DNA of 64,000 bases from Uranotaenia lowii (GCF_029784155.1 NC_073693.1:281497456-281561455), one strand, 5' to 3'; shown: positions 11,426 through 23,125, numbered from the stretch's first letter. The notes: generated from the letters alone by a model not told the origin. Translations and numbers: made by a program.

Positions 11426-12060
11426 ACGCCATCATTAATTCAAGATGGCGGCTTCCGCTTTTATTTTCAAAGCTGTAAATTACTGAAAAAATCGTGAAAC
11501 CTTCCCAATATGGTTATTAGGTGAAAGTAATAAGAGAGTAGAATAAGAGTAAAAGTCAAATTTTGCTGCCCGTCGCCATCTTAAATCCAAGATGGCGGCT
11601 ACCACTCCACTTGAAAATACTGTAAATGACTGAAAATCGCATTAAACCTATATTATAGGGGTATAAGTTGAAAGAAATCAACCGGTAGAAGTTGAATTTC
11701 GCTATCTGACGCCATCTTGAAATCCAAGATGGCGGCTTGCGCTAAACTTTTAAATGTAGTAAATGACTTAAAATGACATGAAACCCAGGTGTTAGTGGGT
11801 GGAAGGGCTTAACGAGTAGAAGTCGAATATTGCTATCTTACGCCATCTTGAAATCCAAGATGGCAGCTTTCTATAAACTTTAAAAATGCTCTAAATCATT
11901 GAATATCGCATGAAACCTCCAAAATATGGCTGTTTGTCAATTGGGATAAGCTATAAAAAGTTTATTTTTGCATTCTGACGCTATCTTGAAATCCAAGATG
12001 GTGGCTTCAGCTGAACTTAAAAATACTGTAAATGAATGAAAATAGCATGAAACTCCCAAA
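11426..12060 (+). repeat. Left arm: five ~135-bp units with paired GCCATCTTG sites
   Basis: Each unit holds a near-palindrome of GCCATCTTG, a short spacer and CAAGATGGC. Copies lie at about 11426, 11573, 11709, 11840 and 11978, so spacing is 131-147 bp. The rest of the unit includes ATGAAACC, GTATTGGGTGAAAGGGC and TAGTAGAAGTC-like words. Confidence 0.85.
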
Positions 12061-12499
12061 TATATTGTATTGGGTGCTAAGGCTAAATGATAGAAGTCAA
12101 ATATCTGTTTTCGCGTTTCTCTGAAAATCTGTAAGTGACTGAAAATCCCACAAAAACCACCACAATACAGACCCCGTTCGTTTGTGGCAACATTCGATTT
12201 TGGCAACATCGAATTTGGCACATGTGCCTAAATCAGGCGGTTAACAGAAACAACATAACCTTATACTTTTCGCAAGAATAAGAGCAATACAATTTAAACA
12301 TAACAGCATGATAGGAATAATAGAATTACATAAATGGCAAAAAAAACAAAAACTATAAACAAAACAAGAAAAGTGCTAAATGCATTAGAAACATAATGAA
12401 AAAATAATAAAAGTGATTTAAAATGATCTAAATTGTCTTAAAATAGTAGTTTTAATGTAGTATTACGTGAAAAAAGTTGTGTTCAAGCGATTTTCATTG

Positions 12500-12830
12500 A
12501 TTAACAGTATTTTAAATTCAGTGGAAGCCGCCATCTTGGATTTCAAGATGGCGTCGGAAAGAAAAAATCGACTTCTAGTTTAGCCCTTTCACCCAATACC
12601 CGTATAGTGGTGGTTTAATGCGACTTTTTGTCAGCATTAAGCATTAAAAGTTGAGCGGAAGCCGCCATCTTGGATTCCAAGATGGCGTCTGATAGCGAAA
12701 TTCAATTTCTACTCGTTTAGCCCTTTCACCCGATACCCATTTTGTTGGGGTTTCATGCGATTTCAAGTCATTTACACCATTTTAAAGTTCAGCGGAAGCC
12801 GCCATCTTGGATTTCAAGATGGCGTCAGAT
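12500..12830 (-). repeat. Right arm: three inverted ~135-bp units
   Basis: Palindromes at about 12526, 12660 and 12796, 134-135 bp apart. Their flanks are the reverse complement of the left arm: GCCCTTTCACCCAATACCC here against GTATTGGGTGAAAGGGC on the left. The three right-arm copies look closer to each other than the five on the left. Confidence 0.85.
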
Positions 12831-13631
12831 AACGAAATTTGGCTTCAACTCATGATTTATTCCACGGGTCATTCAAAACCAATCCCTATTCATTCAAAAA
12901 GTCTGTCCTCATTTACTGTACTAATGATTAACAACTCAGAAATGAGGAACTCAACCTGAGCGTGTAATTGGTTGGCTTGCGAGAGAAACGTCAAATCGTA
13001 GCTTTTTTTGGGGTCATCATTAAACCATAATAAAACTATGAATTGACTCACGCCATGTTGGTTGCAAAATCGAAGGGCACAAAATGACGCCATGTTGATG
13101 GATTCACAATGCAAGCATTGGAAATTTTTTTTGCAGGCCTTTTTCTATCAATTCCATCATGATTGACCATCAGATTTGACGAGGCGCATTTATTTTAAGA
13201 TACTATTTCATATACATTTTACCTAAAATCTTGACTGGCAATAGAAAAGAAGCTCAATATATGGTTAAAACATTGGTTTTTTAGCTATTAATTTTACCAG
13301 ATCATATCTGAATAATGCAATCATCATTCATCAACCATTATGGTTGCTGGAAAAAATAAAAAAAAAACTCCGAGAACTGACAGAACCGAAAAAAAAAACA
13401 AAAATTTCTAACATGTTTTATAATAGCTTTTTAAAAGCTTTGGTGACCAATATTGATGACCAACAATTATATGTCTTGATGACGTTTCTAGGGTAGGGCC
13501 AAATAGCCTGATTTTGGCTTTATTAGAGTCCAGGTGATGTTATAGAATGCGCTTTAGCTTTTTATGAAGATTAATGCGATAGTCCAAACGATATTTTGCT
13601 GACCATAATAAAGCTAAAATTGTTACTTGGG

Positions 13632-15743
13632 TTGTCTTCCATTTCGCCAACGGACGCCGAGCTAAATCTGAACAGTTGAGATCCAGAGAATGAAGGATTT
13701 ATGTTGGCTGTTAGAGCAATGTAATAGGAAAGTAACAAATATTTCAACTTTGAGTTAAAGAAAACTACGGGTGCGATTTGGATCACCTCGGAATCAAGTC
13801 CACCTGTCTGTGGCTCATCCGTAAGCTCCCCGCACACACATACCGCACAAAGTCAACAGAAAAGGGGGGCTTTTTTTGCTGCTGCGGTCCAACTTTGGCC
13901 TAACTTATTTCTGGTTCGGTCAGCAGCAGCGATAAGCCTGATGCAAGATGGGGAACGTTAGGTTGGCTGCTGATTCCATACATTAGGTATATGTAGCAGC
14001 ACACAGTGAGTGGGTGTCAGAAATAAGAAGCGACAGAGGGAGGGGGAGGTCAAGTCCCTCGCTTTTGACAGCAGCTGCTGGGCGGGTCCCAGCGCTTAAT
14101 TTCGTATGCTGCCAGTTTGGTCGTGGGGTTCGGTCGCCTACATCTTGATGTAAGAGACCCAACGACAATCACGTTGCTCTGCTCACCAGGAGGAGGATAC
14201 GATTGGCAAACTGGAGAATCCAACTGGGAATTTTGCAGCTTTTCAGTGCAAACTTGGGGTGGCTTTTGGGTTTCGTTCGGTCCGGATCCGGATTGGGTGC
14301 CCCTTTATCGAGGACAACAACAAAAAAGCGAGCTGGAACCGAATAAAATGAAGCAGCCCTTTTTTGCGGTCCTCCCGGTTTTCTCCTTCTTCATGGTTAC
14401 GACCACAAGACGTGCTCAATGCTCAGGTTCGGTTTATTTATGCTTCGGATGCGTTGGCGCGTATAAATAAATTTATTAAAATTAAATAAAATGTTCTTAT
14501 CGTTGTTTGCTGGCTGCCACACTTTTTGCCAATTTCTCTCGAAAACGGTAAGATTCACCTGGATTTATGTCAGTTCGAAACCTTTTTGCTCCAGCACCGA
14601 AAACCGGGCAAATTCGTTACCAAAGGAATATATTTGGCACGTTTCGCCCGTTGGATTTAATGAAACTTTACTCGATTATCTTACCGAGAAGAGGCTCATG
14701 CTTCACAACAGCAAAAAAGCATATTCCTTCGTTAGCCAAAAACAATCGCAAATCAAATTCTCCGGCTAATGAAACGCACTGAAGCGGGACTCGTTCTCAC
14801 GATGACGGCAAATTTTAGGATGCATTTTATTTCAATTTTTTTTTCATTCATCATGTGACGGAGCATAATTTATGAAAGCAACAACAAAACAAACAAACAA
14901 ATTCCCATTAAGATTCTCCGACGATTCCGAAAATGCAGCTGCGGATTTGCAGCAGTGAAACATGTGTTACAATATGATGTGGATTGAATTTTTTTGATTT
15001 TTTTTAACATGTTCCTCTAAAATGTGAGGATTAGTAGATAGTGGTTTTCGAAGGTTTCATTCACGCCCATTCCTGTCGGTCGTTTAGTGAGCCGAAAAAG
15101 TGCATAATTCACTCTGCTAATGAGGCGGAAGTGGAGCGACAGATTACTAACTTTTTATGCACATTGTTACGTTCGTTGTCACTTCCAGAAAGATACTGGA
15201 TTTTTATTATTATTGCTGTGGTTGTTTGTTTTAAATCGGTTGAATCTCGATGAAATGCATAAATTCAAAACAAAATCAATGACCTTTTTTTCCATAGAGA
15301 TTTCTAATCTGTTACAAGCAAACACGATCTGAAAACTTTTCATCAAAACTAACCAATCTATCAGAATAAGCATTCGAACAGAAACTTGAGTCACGTAAAT
15401 TAAAAACTAGGTCATAATTGCTCGTTTATTCCAAAAAAGTTTATGAAAATCAAAACGATTTGATCAACAACCATTACTAGCTACCCAATCAAACGACTAC
15501 TCTACGAGAAAACTCAAAATTTTAACATGTTGGTTATGTTTCGATTCAGCACCTCAAAGTGTCAATAAATACAAAAAAGTGAATAAATATAAATCAAGAT
15601 TTAGAATTTCAAAATATAAAGCTGATATTTTTAAGGAAACAATTACGAAAAGATAATTTGAGAGAAAATAATCAGAAACTTTTTTTTTTATTTAAACTGC
15701 GACTCAGAGATGGGTTTTGACTCAAACATTCAGTCAGCGAAAC
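13632..15743. other. Mostly unique sequence with a GC-richer block, no gene recognised
   Basis: 13860-14470 is richer in G and C than its surroundings and contains a 117-codon plus-strand frame (14117-14470) without a recognisable domain. A splice acceptor or signal peptide is not evident. It may be a conserved non-coding or untranslated block. 14480-15740 is AT-rich with short frames only. Confidence 0.4.
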
Positions 15744-15998
15744 TTTTTTTTTTTGTAGAGAAATGAATCCAACTGTGTTAGATGAAATTTTAGGGACTAG
15801 ATAAGAGAAAATCGATATTGAAAAACATGCGGAAAAAAATTCGCCTTGTCTCCCGGTAGGACTTGAACCCACATCTTGCGCCTCTCCGGGGCCCATGTAT
15901 TAACATTCTACTACAGGAGACCAACCTGGCGTAACCATACTGGCGTCCCTAAAATTTCATCTAACACAGTTGTATTCATTTCTCTAAAAAAAAAAAAA
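15744..15998. mobile_element. Small inverted-repeat element carrying a tRNA-like sequence
   Basis: Two 41-bp arms (15757-15797 and 15945-15985) are inverted copies with about one mismatch; they contain AACTGTGTTAGATGAAATTT. A T run on the left and an A run on the right extend the symmetry. The arms enclose a 74-nt tRNA-like sequence on the minus strand. The layout resembles a MITE that has captured or evolved around a tRNA-derived segment. No coding capacity. Confidence 0.75.
15848..15921 (-). tRNA. tRNA-like sequence, probably a pseudogene
   Basis: On the minus strand it is 74 nt long. The 7-bp acceptor stem is GTCTCCT against GGGAGAC, with one T-G pair. The T arm GTGGG-TTCAAGT-CCTAC has a canonical 7-nt loop and B-box character. 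The D arm is short and weak. The best anticodon-loop fold (loop CCGGAGA, which would place GGA, serine-type) has C instead of the universal T at position 33 and one mispair in the stem. No 3' CCA is encoded. It could be an active tRNA-derived promoter rather than a tRNA. Confidence 0.5.
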
Positions 15999-16649
15999 AT
16001 CAGAAACATTTTCCAATTTATGATATACTTAGTCCAAAAGCAGTTTTAAAATGAATGGATACTAAATTGGAAGTCCTTAAAATTTCTACTAACAAAATTT
16101 TTAAACATCCAAAAAACAAAAGAATTGTAATTGGAGAAAAAAATATGTTTGCTTTATTTCAATGATACGCAAAAAAAATTACCAATCCAAAATCAATAAT
16201 TCATAAATTGAAAACTGAGAGTTCCTAGAAGATTTTTTAATCTATAATTGATTATCAGATTTGTGAATATCAAGGACTGAAATTTAATTGAGGTCTCTGG
16301 ATCTTCACAATCTGAAGAATCAACTGAAGTAACTAAATTATTTATAACCCTAGAAACTTCACTAAAAATAGAAATATGTTTGAATATGATTAAAAAAAAA
16401 TGTTATCAATCCTCAAAGATTTCATCAACAATTTATTTGAAACAGCCAGAAGATTGAAATAATAATTTATTTGTGCAAAATACCAGGGAAAAAATCTCGA
16501 AAAAGGACTTTGGTATTTTCCTAAAATCTAATAAAACGCCTCGAACCAAGATTTTCAAAAGTCATATCGTAGAATTCTTTTTCAGTGGTAGAAAATTTGA
16601 ATCGAATTTTTTTTTTCGGCTTGCAGTCTTGTTTTCAGCAAAAACGACC
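15999..16649. other. AT-rich stretch, no gene seen
   Basis: Long A runs and frequent stops in every frame, with no repeat structure that I can follow. Confidence 0.6.
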
Positions 16650-16835
16650 TATTGATTTACGATTACATAACGGTTCGATCCGTATTGGGCCTTCTTCAGG
16701 GACTTAAAAATAGTGTTGTGTATTTAGTTGGTTCTGCTGATCATGATTTGTGGTTTCTGACCGAAAAGATGCCATTTTCTTGTGAGTGTCGACTCGGCTG
16801 GTCGTGTATAGCTGTCTTTGATCTGGTTTCCAAAT
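16650..16835 (-). repeat. Inverted copy of the repeat at 20015-20205
   Basis: Contains TTGGTTCTGCTGATCATGAT, ACCGAAAAGATGCCAT and CTCGGCTGGTCGTGTATA. The reverse complement of 20015-20205 carries the same words with small changes. On the minus strand it includes CTGAAGAAGGCCC followed by CGAACCGTT. Confidence 0.8.
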
Positions 16836-16865
16836 AATTTAAGTCAATTCGTGTTTTTGATATTA

Positions 16866-17677
16866 GGTAGGCTTGCCAGATACTTCCAGAAAAAAGCGGG
16901 ACATTTCACGAAAAAAAAGCGGGACTCAGTGGAAAAAAGCGGGACATATAAGAAAATTTTAAAAAAGCTTAATTGTGTAGCCAAACTTATACGTTTACCA
17001 TCAGCCAAAGTTGTTCATAGAAAAACTACACTAAGATTTTTTTTAAAACGCAGATTGATTTTGCTCAGTTTTTCTTACACGACTTCTATTTACACTGATT
17101 TTTGACATATGCACCGTTTTTTTCCACGGTTCTCGCAACTTAACACGTTATTTGAGAGAAAATATTTCAAGTCGTACATGTGAACGGCAGATTAAATACC
17201 TCATTAAAACCATTGTGTAATTTTTATTAAAAAAAACAGTCTGTTTGGTATTTTGTTCAAAAGTTTGAAAACATCAAGAAAACTTCCACCTTTATATACT
17301 TTGGACAGTTGAGTCGAAAAAGGTGGTGTATAATATTTGGAAATTATACTAAGATTCCGGCGAAAAAGTTTATCTTTATAATTCTATAATTTATAATTAT
17401 CTGCAGGCATCTCAAACAATATTCTTTATCATAGATTGGCTTACTTGCTGCAAGAACACTTAACTGAATCAGAATCTTACTGTAATGCTAAGAGCTTTAT
17501 ATTTATTCTGTATTGTCTTGTAAAAGTTATGAAAAATGCTGTTTATTTTGAGATTTTCTGTTCATCATAGAATTTAAATTGAGGCAAAATATTGATTTTT
17601 TCCGGTATCAGTCAGTTAACTTTGTAAAAGTTTTACAAGAAAAAAAGCGGGACATTTTGAGAAAAAAGCCCGTTTGT
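16866..17677. repeat. GCGGGAC-rich dispersed repeat, interrupted
   Basis: Begins GGCTTGCCAGATACTTCCAG and repeats AAAAAAGCGGGACAT several times at 16900-16950. The same word returns at 17640-17670. Between them lies the TIR element at 17031-17217. The right end is cut by the element starting at 17678. Confidence 0.6.
17031..17217 (+). mobile_element. MITE-like copy of the TAAGGTTTTTTTTACGCGG family
   Basis: Shares with the inverted copy at 39642-39832 the ordered words CGCAGATTGATTTTGCTCAG, CACGG, CTCGC, AACACG and AAAATAT followed by CAAGTC. Both ends match too: TAAGATTTTTTTT on the left and TCATTAAAACCATTGTG on the right. About 187 bp with no coding capacity. Confidence 0.75.
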
Positions 17678-17764
17678 CTAGTGTTTTTGAGATAAAATTT
17701 CAACAGCATCAAACTTTTAGCACAGTCTTCACTTTTCACTTATTTTGTTTTGATCAAAATTCAG

Positions 17765-17879
<115 letters not shown>

Positions 17880-17961
17880 TTGGTGGTGTAGTTTTTTGTG
17901 TGGATTTTTTATCTGACAGTTCGCTTATTTTTTCGAGTAATTGCGTATAAAGAGTGGATGT

Positions 17962-19102
17962 GAAATTCTGAGCTTTTTAGTTTACTGGAAACATATTTCA
18001 GAGCACAAAGAGTGAAAGTAGGTCGATTTTTCATACATTTTGCCGAAAATCTCCATACAAATTTCAAGTCCTTTGCGCCAGCTCGTGCTTCTGCCAAATG
18101 ACCTGAAACTTTCAGAAAGTCATTTTTTCACCTAAATGCACCAATCTAGGGGGTGCCGCGTTGAAAAAAATGTTGTAAAAATCATCCCATACAAATTTGG
18201 GCCAGTCTATTGAATAGCTTGAATAGAACCACACGAAAGATTTCTTGTAAGGGACTTTCATCTCTTGATTCACTTGTGACAAACAAATTAAAATGTTTTT
18301 CAGATTCTTGATACATACACAGAATTATTTTTTTTGATTATGTGAGGGTGTTTAAATCAAAATATTGAATGAAATTGACTAACAGCTAAACCCAGGTGAA
18401 ACAAATACCTAGTTCAAATAAAAAAATAAAAGCTTTCTCAATGGCAAATGGCTTTGCAAGTAATAACACTTTATTATTTTCATCATTCCAAAAATTTTTT
18501 TTGTTTAGTTTATTAAAATTCTAACAAATAGTTTGTTTGTTTCAAATCAAGGCTATTGATAAGAGCGTCAAAAATAGGTTTAAATATTCGATTACACTAG
18601 TCAAAAGTGTCTCCTGATCATATCCTTTCACCCAAATCTCCGAACCATTTTTTTTTTGCTAGGATGTAGAGGTGACCTCGGTCCTAAAGCACGAATTATT
18701 TCTTTCATTCCTTTCTCTCTTTCCAAACTATCAATTGGCTACTAGGACGTGGCCGGCGCCGTTATTGATGATTAAAGAGAGAGCATCAGTTTTGGGCATT
18801 GTGAAGGTGCTGTCAGTCCCAGCACCATTCATTTGACCTTTGAACAAAATTGGTGGCCTCGGTCAATCACGGAGTAGCAACCATTGGCGATATGGAATTC
18901 GTTCTACTGAGCCACGCCAGCAATCATGGTGTTCGAAATGCAGAAATAATAATGATCTTATTCAAGATATGTTTCCAAAACACGGTCAATTAAAAAACTG
19001 AGGTACCATAAAGAGTACAGAGATTTTTTTTTCTCAAAGCAGAAGCATTTCGGATTCAATGATTTAAGGTGGATGTGAGTAGTCAATCAAGCTAAGCTAA
19101 GC
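17962..19102 (+). mobile_element. Retroposon-like insertion with a 24-bp target duplication
   Basis: Flanked by identical 24-bp direct repeats at 17938-17961 and 19103-19126, which contain GCGTATAAAGAGTGGATG. The insert ends in a short 5-bp tandem tail (AAGCTAAGCTAAGCT, 19089-19103), as seen in some LINE/SINE 3' ends. No reverse transcriptase can be read, so it is a non-autonomous or truncated copy. The exact family is not known to me. Confidence 0.75.
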
Positions 19103-19525
19103 TAATTGCGTATAAAGAGTGGATGTTTTCAACGCCAATCTTTATGTTTACTGTGTTTTAGTTGTTTTAATGTGGCAGCTTTCCAATATCTCCATTTTTC
19201 CCTGGTTGTTTCCCCTGTCGATAACCCTGACTCTTCGATGTCGAAAACGGGGTGCGTGGTGATCTATAAATGCAGTTTGTTGACTCAGCTTTGCAATTGA
19301 ATAGTCTGCTTTGATATATCCATGGTTCCCTAAAAGTTTTAGTTCGTTTGTTTGACATCGATGTTAATTACTCGGAAAAATAAGAGAACTGCCATAAAAA
19401 TACACACAAAAACTACACCCTTAACACTCATACACAACAGCTGAATTTTGATCAGAAAAAATAGTTAAAAGTGAAGACTGCGCTGGAGGTTCGATGCCTT
19501 GGAAAATTAATCCAAAAAACACTAG

Positions 19526-20014
19526 ATAAAAAGTTTTTTATCATCTAACTTCTTAACGTAGTAAAGGCACATCTACACTTCTCGTGGAAATGAACGTTTA
19601 GATCACCGCTGGTTTTATCTTAGGGAGTTCTTGTTGATGTTGTTCGGTGATGTTAAGATGAAAATATTTTCTTTATTTTTTAAAGTTTCGGTTTACTCTT
19701 TATTTCAGCCATCTTCAGAAAAAGAAAGATATTTTTCCGCCTGCTAAGGTCGTCGCTTAAATTGGAAAAGAGAAACTATGTTTTTGTAACATAGTGCAAT
19801 CAATGGGGAGTGGTTGAAACTTGTAATTCTAGCCAGACTCGTTCATCAAAACCTGATATAATTGTTTTTTATTCCAATTTCCCCGCCATGTTGAAATTTT
19901 CGTGTCGCGTTTTTTGAGTTTAAATGCGATTTAAGATTTTTTCACGTTCATTTTCACTTGAATTGTAAACGGGGCTTAAGTCGATCACTAAACCTTAAAT
20001 TATTCGGAAAACAG
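19526..20014. other. No gene seen
   Basis: AT-rich, without long frames or recognised repeats. Confidence 0.5.
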
Positions 20015-20205
20015 ATCAACAGACAGCCACATATACACGACCAGCCGAGTTGACACTCACGAGATGGTATCTTTTCGGTAAGAAAGCATAAATCATGATC
20101 AGCAGAACCAACTTAAAAACACTATTTTCAGTCCGTGAAGAAGATCTCATATGAACCGAAACGTTGGAAACGTTAATCATGGAGAACAAGTTCATCATAA
20201 GATAT
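20015..20205 (+). repeat. Partner of the inverted repeat at 16650-16835
   Basis: The plus strand contains TATACACGACCAGCCGAG, ATCATGATCAGCAGAACCAA and GTGAAGAAG followed by CCGAAACGTTGG. Together with 16650-16835 it brackets the nested elements in between. The CTGAAGAAG...CGAAACGTTG pattern is seen in dispersed repeats of many animals. Confidence 0.8.
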
Positions 20206-20234
20206 CTAATTCTGGATTAGGTAAAGTAAAATCC

Positions 20235-20355
20235 AATAACTTATACTGAGTATTTTTTACGCGGATTTTAGCACGTTCTTTTACACGCGTTTTATTTTTT
20301 ATTTTAACGTTTGTTTTTTGCAACTAACGCAGATATTTTAAGTCCTTTTAGGTTT
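20235..20355 (+). repeat. Degenerate relative of the TAAGGTTTTTTTTACGCGG family
   Basis: Contains ATTTTTTACGCGGATTTTAG, CTTTTACACGCGTTTT, CAACTAACGCAG and ATATTTTAAGTCC in the order found in the copies at 17031-17217 and 39642-39832. Ends are decayed. Confidence 0.55.
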
Positions 20356-22995
20356 AGCTTAAGTTAGAGAAAACTAAATAAAACAAAATGAAATAAGACA
20401 AACAAGGCAACACAGAATAAACCACATACAACAAGAAAAAAATATATAACAATATGAAATAAGATTGTTACTTGTTTTCCTTGTTTCTTGTTTTGTTTAT
20501 TTTGCTTTGTATTGAAATGTCTCTTTGGATTTATTTCAACTTTTTTCGCTCTGTTTTTGAATGTTATATCATATTATATTTTGTTCCATGCATCCATGCA
20601 GTCTTGTCTTTTTAACTCTGGATTTATTTTAATGTTTTAGCTTATTTTATTCTGTTCTATCTGGGTTTATCATGTTATGATGAGAACGATGACGATAATG
20701 ACCCACTGCCACTCCACCGTACATCTGGTATTTCATATTTCACATTCTATCATAATATTCACTTATGATAACCTATTGTCGTCCAGCTTGGTTTTCGAAA
20801 TTCTTCTTCTTTTTCTTTTCTTCTTCTTCTTCTTCTTCCAGCAAAGGCAATAAATGAAGGACTCCTGGAAAATGAAAAACTTGCGTCCTTCATTTTTTAA
20901 CGTAATCTATGTTACACTAAAACATGCATGGCAGAGATTACTACGATGCGATTATAATTTAAGCGGAAGCCATCATCTTGGTTTGGTAGCTTCGGACTGC
21001 GTTATTAGACATCTGCACATTGAGCCCATTTTACTCAATAACCCACATGATATTGTAGTTAAAAGATTTGCTTTACCCAAAATTCAGCCTTTACTCCAAT
21101 CATGATTTTTCTATATTTCAACGTGATTGGTATAAGCTGTGAACGCCAGCTGCTATGAGACTGCCGGCATTAGCCTACCAGTGCAACTCCATTGCGTATG
21201 ACTAAACTGCCGCTGCTGGCAAGACTGTCCCATATATAAAAAAAACAACAAATCGAGAAAAACGGCTTAAATATGTTTATATACGTGTTGATTTGTAATG
21301 GCATTTCAGTCAATGATGTTTGTAATTAATAATACAACATAGTTTGCATTATATCCGACGATTCGGGCCTTTTTCAAAGGAAATCTAGGAATTTATTTGA
21401 AATTTTTTAAAATATAAAAGCTGTTACAATTTTACCAGGTGTTTTACTTACTATGCGTTGTACTGTATTTATGTTGTCGATTTTGTTGTGCATGCTCTGG
21501 TTTGTTTATCCTGTTGTTAAATGAAGTTGTAGTTTTTGTAACTGTTAGGTATCAAATCGAGCTATGAATGTAGTTTACTTTGCCATAAAATCAGAATTTG
21601 CGTTTTTGTGCTTTCCTTTTTACTTCCGTGCCACCATCATCATTGTACCAACCTAACGATCATCATTAAGACAGAATACAAGCAAGATGTCAGAAGACGA
21701 TCACGCGCTTTTACTTCGCTCCCGAAAAATACTTTAAATAAGTAATTTAACCCGTTTTTATCTCCCGAAATCGGTCCAAGTGCTCTTAAGGTGTTCCGTT
21801 GTCGATCGAACTGTGGAATTCCCGTTGATCCTCCCTGTGAAGTGACGAATTTCCCGAATCATATCCGTTGGACCGAATAAGTAAACCCGACTCGTGTTGG
21901 TTCTCGTTGGAAGTGCGATCATCTGCCCAACCCGCAATCCGAGTGATTAGCAGACCCCGAGTGCCCATCCCGACAAACCCATAAACCCGTCCCGAACAGT
22001 AACTATTGTAATTTTCGTTGTTTGTACGTTACCATTTGGATTTAAATTGTTGTATTGAACTTGTTCTTTTCGTATCACAATTTTGTACAAACTTTTTCGT
22101 AATTGTTTTCAACTAGCAATATATGTGTTTACTTTTGACTAGTTATGAATGTTAGTAAATTTGATCTATTGTACACTAACATTCGTTGTAGTAAGTGTTA
22201 ATCTAAAGTATATGGTGTTTGTGTATGTTGTTTTATTGTGACCTGTGTACTCTCTGTAGAAAATATGTAAGATATCTGAGAGAGGGCGAAACATTCGACG
22301 ATGTTGATGTAGTGATGAGTGCGCGCTATATTATTCACTTTACTTCGAAACAGCAAAGCATCTTGGCTGCAAATATATACAAAATGAAAAAAATCAATCA
22401 ATATGCCTTACGCGTTTGCTACCAAGTACGCGTAATTTAATTGATAGATTTTATGAAAGCCCAAGCAGCAAGTAACAGCATGACAAAAACTAAAAAAATA
22501 TGGCTTTGTAGCTGACTGCTGTTAATGTTTTACAACGAACAATTCAATACGCCTCATACGATATTGAAAAAAAAGTTTGGTTGAATTTACCCATTAGTCT
22601 ATACTTACCTGTAAAAATTATGAAAATTTTTATTTTTATCTTTACTGTACTGTTTTATCTAGTCTGACATTCGTAATTTCTACGAATGCTTAACTAGTCG
22701 CATTCGTATGATTATTTGTAAAACTAACGTAAATAAAAGGACTTTTTAAAGCATTCTGTAAAAATAAATATATGGGACCGCTTTGCAGGTAAATTTTATA
22801 TGGGACAGACATGGTATTTTCCATATGTACATATATGTTGAGAATAAAGGTTTGAAAATTTTTAGTCTACATTGAAGAACTAACTGTATAAGAATGATTT
22901 CTCAAATAAACTGAAAAATGATGAAAATGCATAAGGGACAGTTTTGCAGTCTTGCACGCAAGCAGTAGAATAACAAAAACATAAGATAATACACC
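20356..22995. other. AT-rich, decayed repeats, no gene recognised
   Basis: An 83-codon plus-strand frame at 20854-21105 has no recognised domain. At 21345-21375 the minus strand has a degraded CTTTGAAAAAGGCCCGAATC block similar to the CTGAAGAAG repeat. 21780-22010 is GC-richer with many CCCG words and may be the terminal part of an old retroelement. 22750-22990 has ATATGGGAC and GGGACAG words. Confidence 0.4.
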
Positions 22996-23125
22996 TAGGT
23001 TTTTTTTTACACGGTTTTTTTTTACGCGGTTTTTTTTTCACGGCTTTTTTTACACGGTTTTCGGGAATTAACACGGTTTTTTTTTACACGGTTTTCGCGA
23101 ATTAACACGGTTTTTGAGAGAAAAT
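22996..23125 (+). repeat. ACACGGTTTT repeat, left block
   Basis: Successive units of TTTTTTTTACACGG and ACACGGTTTTCGGGAATTA, followed by TTTGAGAGAAAATATTCTAAG. The last word is shared with the element at 17031-17217 in the same orientation. Confidence 0.85.

Larger units (their letters stand above)
10867..13631. mobile_element. Candidate foldback element with tandem-repeat arms
   Basis: Bounded by CCCAAGTAAC (10867-10876) and its inverse GTTACTTGGG (13622-13631). Inside, five ~135-bp units (11426 to about 12060) are followed by three units in the opposite orientation (about 12500-12830). Sub-terminal inverted similarity includes ACACGCTCAG near 11225 and CTGAGCGTGT near 12957. The middle (12180-12480) is AT-rich without a coding frame. 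Tandem-repeat arms in inverted orientation are the architecture of Foldback/Galileo elements in flies. Membership in such a family is inferred, and no target duplication was found. Confidence 0.6.

Noticed and set aside
14117..14470. 117-codon plus-strand frame as a gene
   Set aside because: Trp/Gly-rich peptide without a domain, signal peptide or splice context; composition follows the local GC-rich block. Left as unassigned sequence.
15848..15921. Functional tRNA-Ser
   Set aside because: C at position 33, weak D arm and placement between transposon-like inverted repeats make a pseudo-tRNA or SINE-like head more likely.
22880..23074. Lys-Lys-Lys-Pro minus-strand frame
   Set aside because: Translation of the TTTTTTTTACACGG repeat block.
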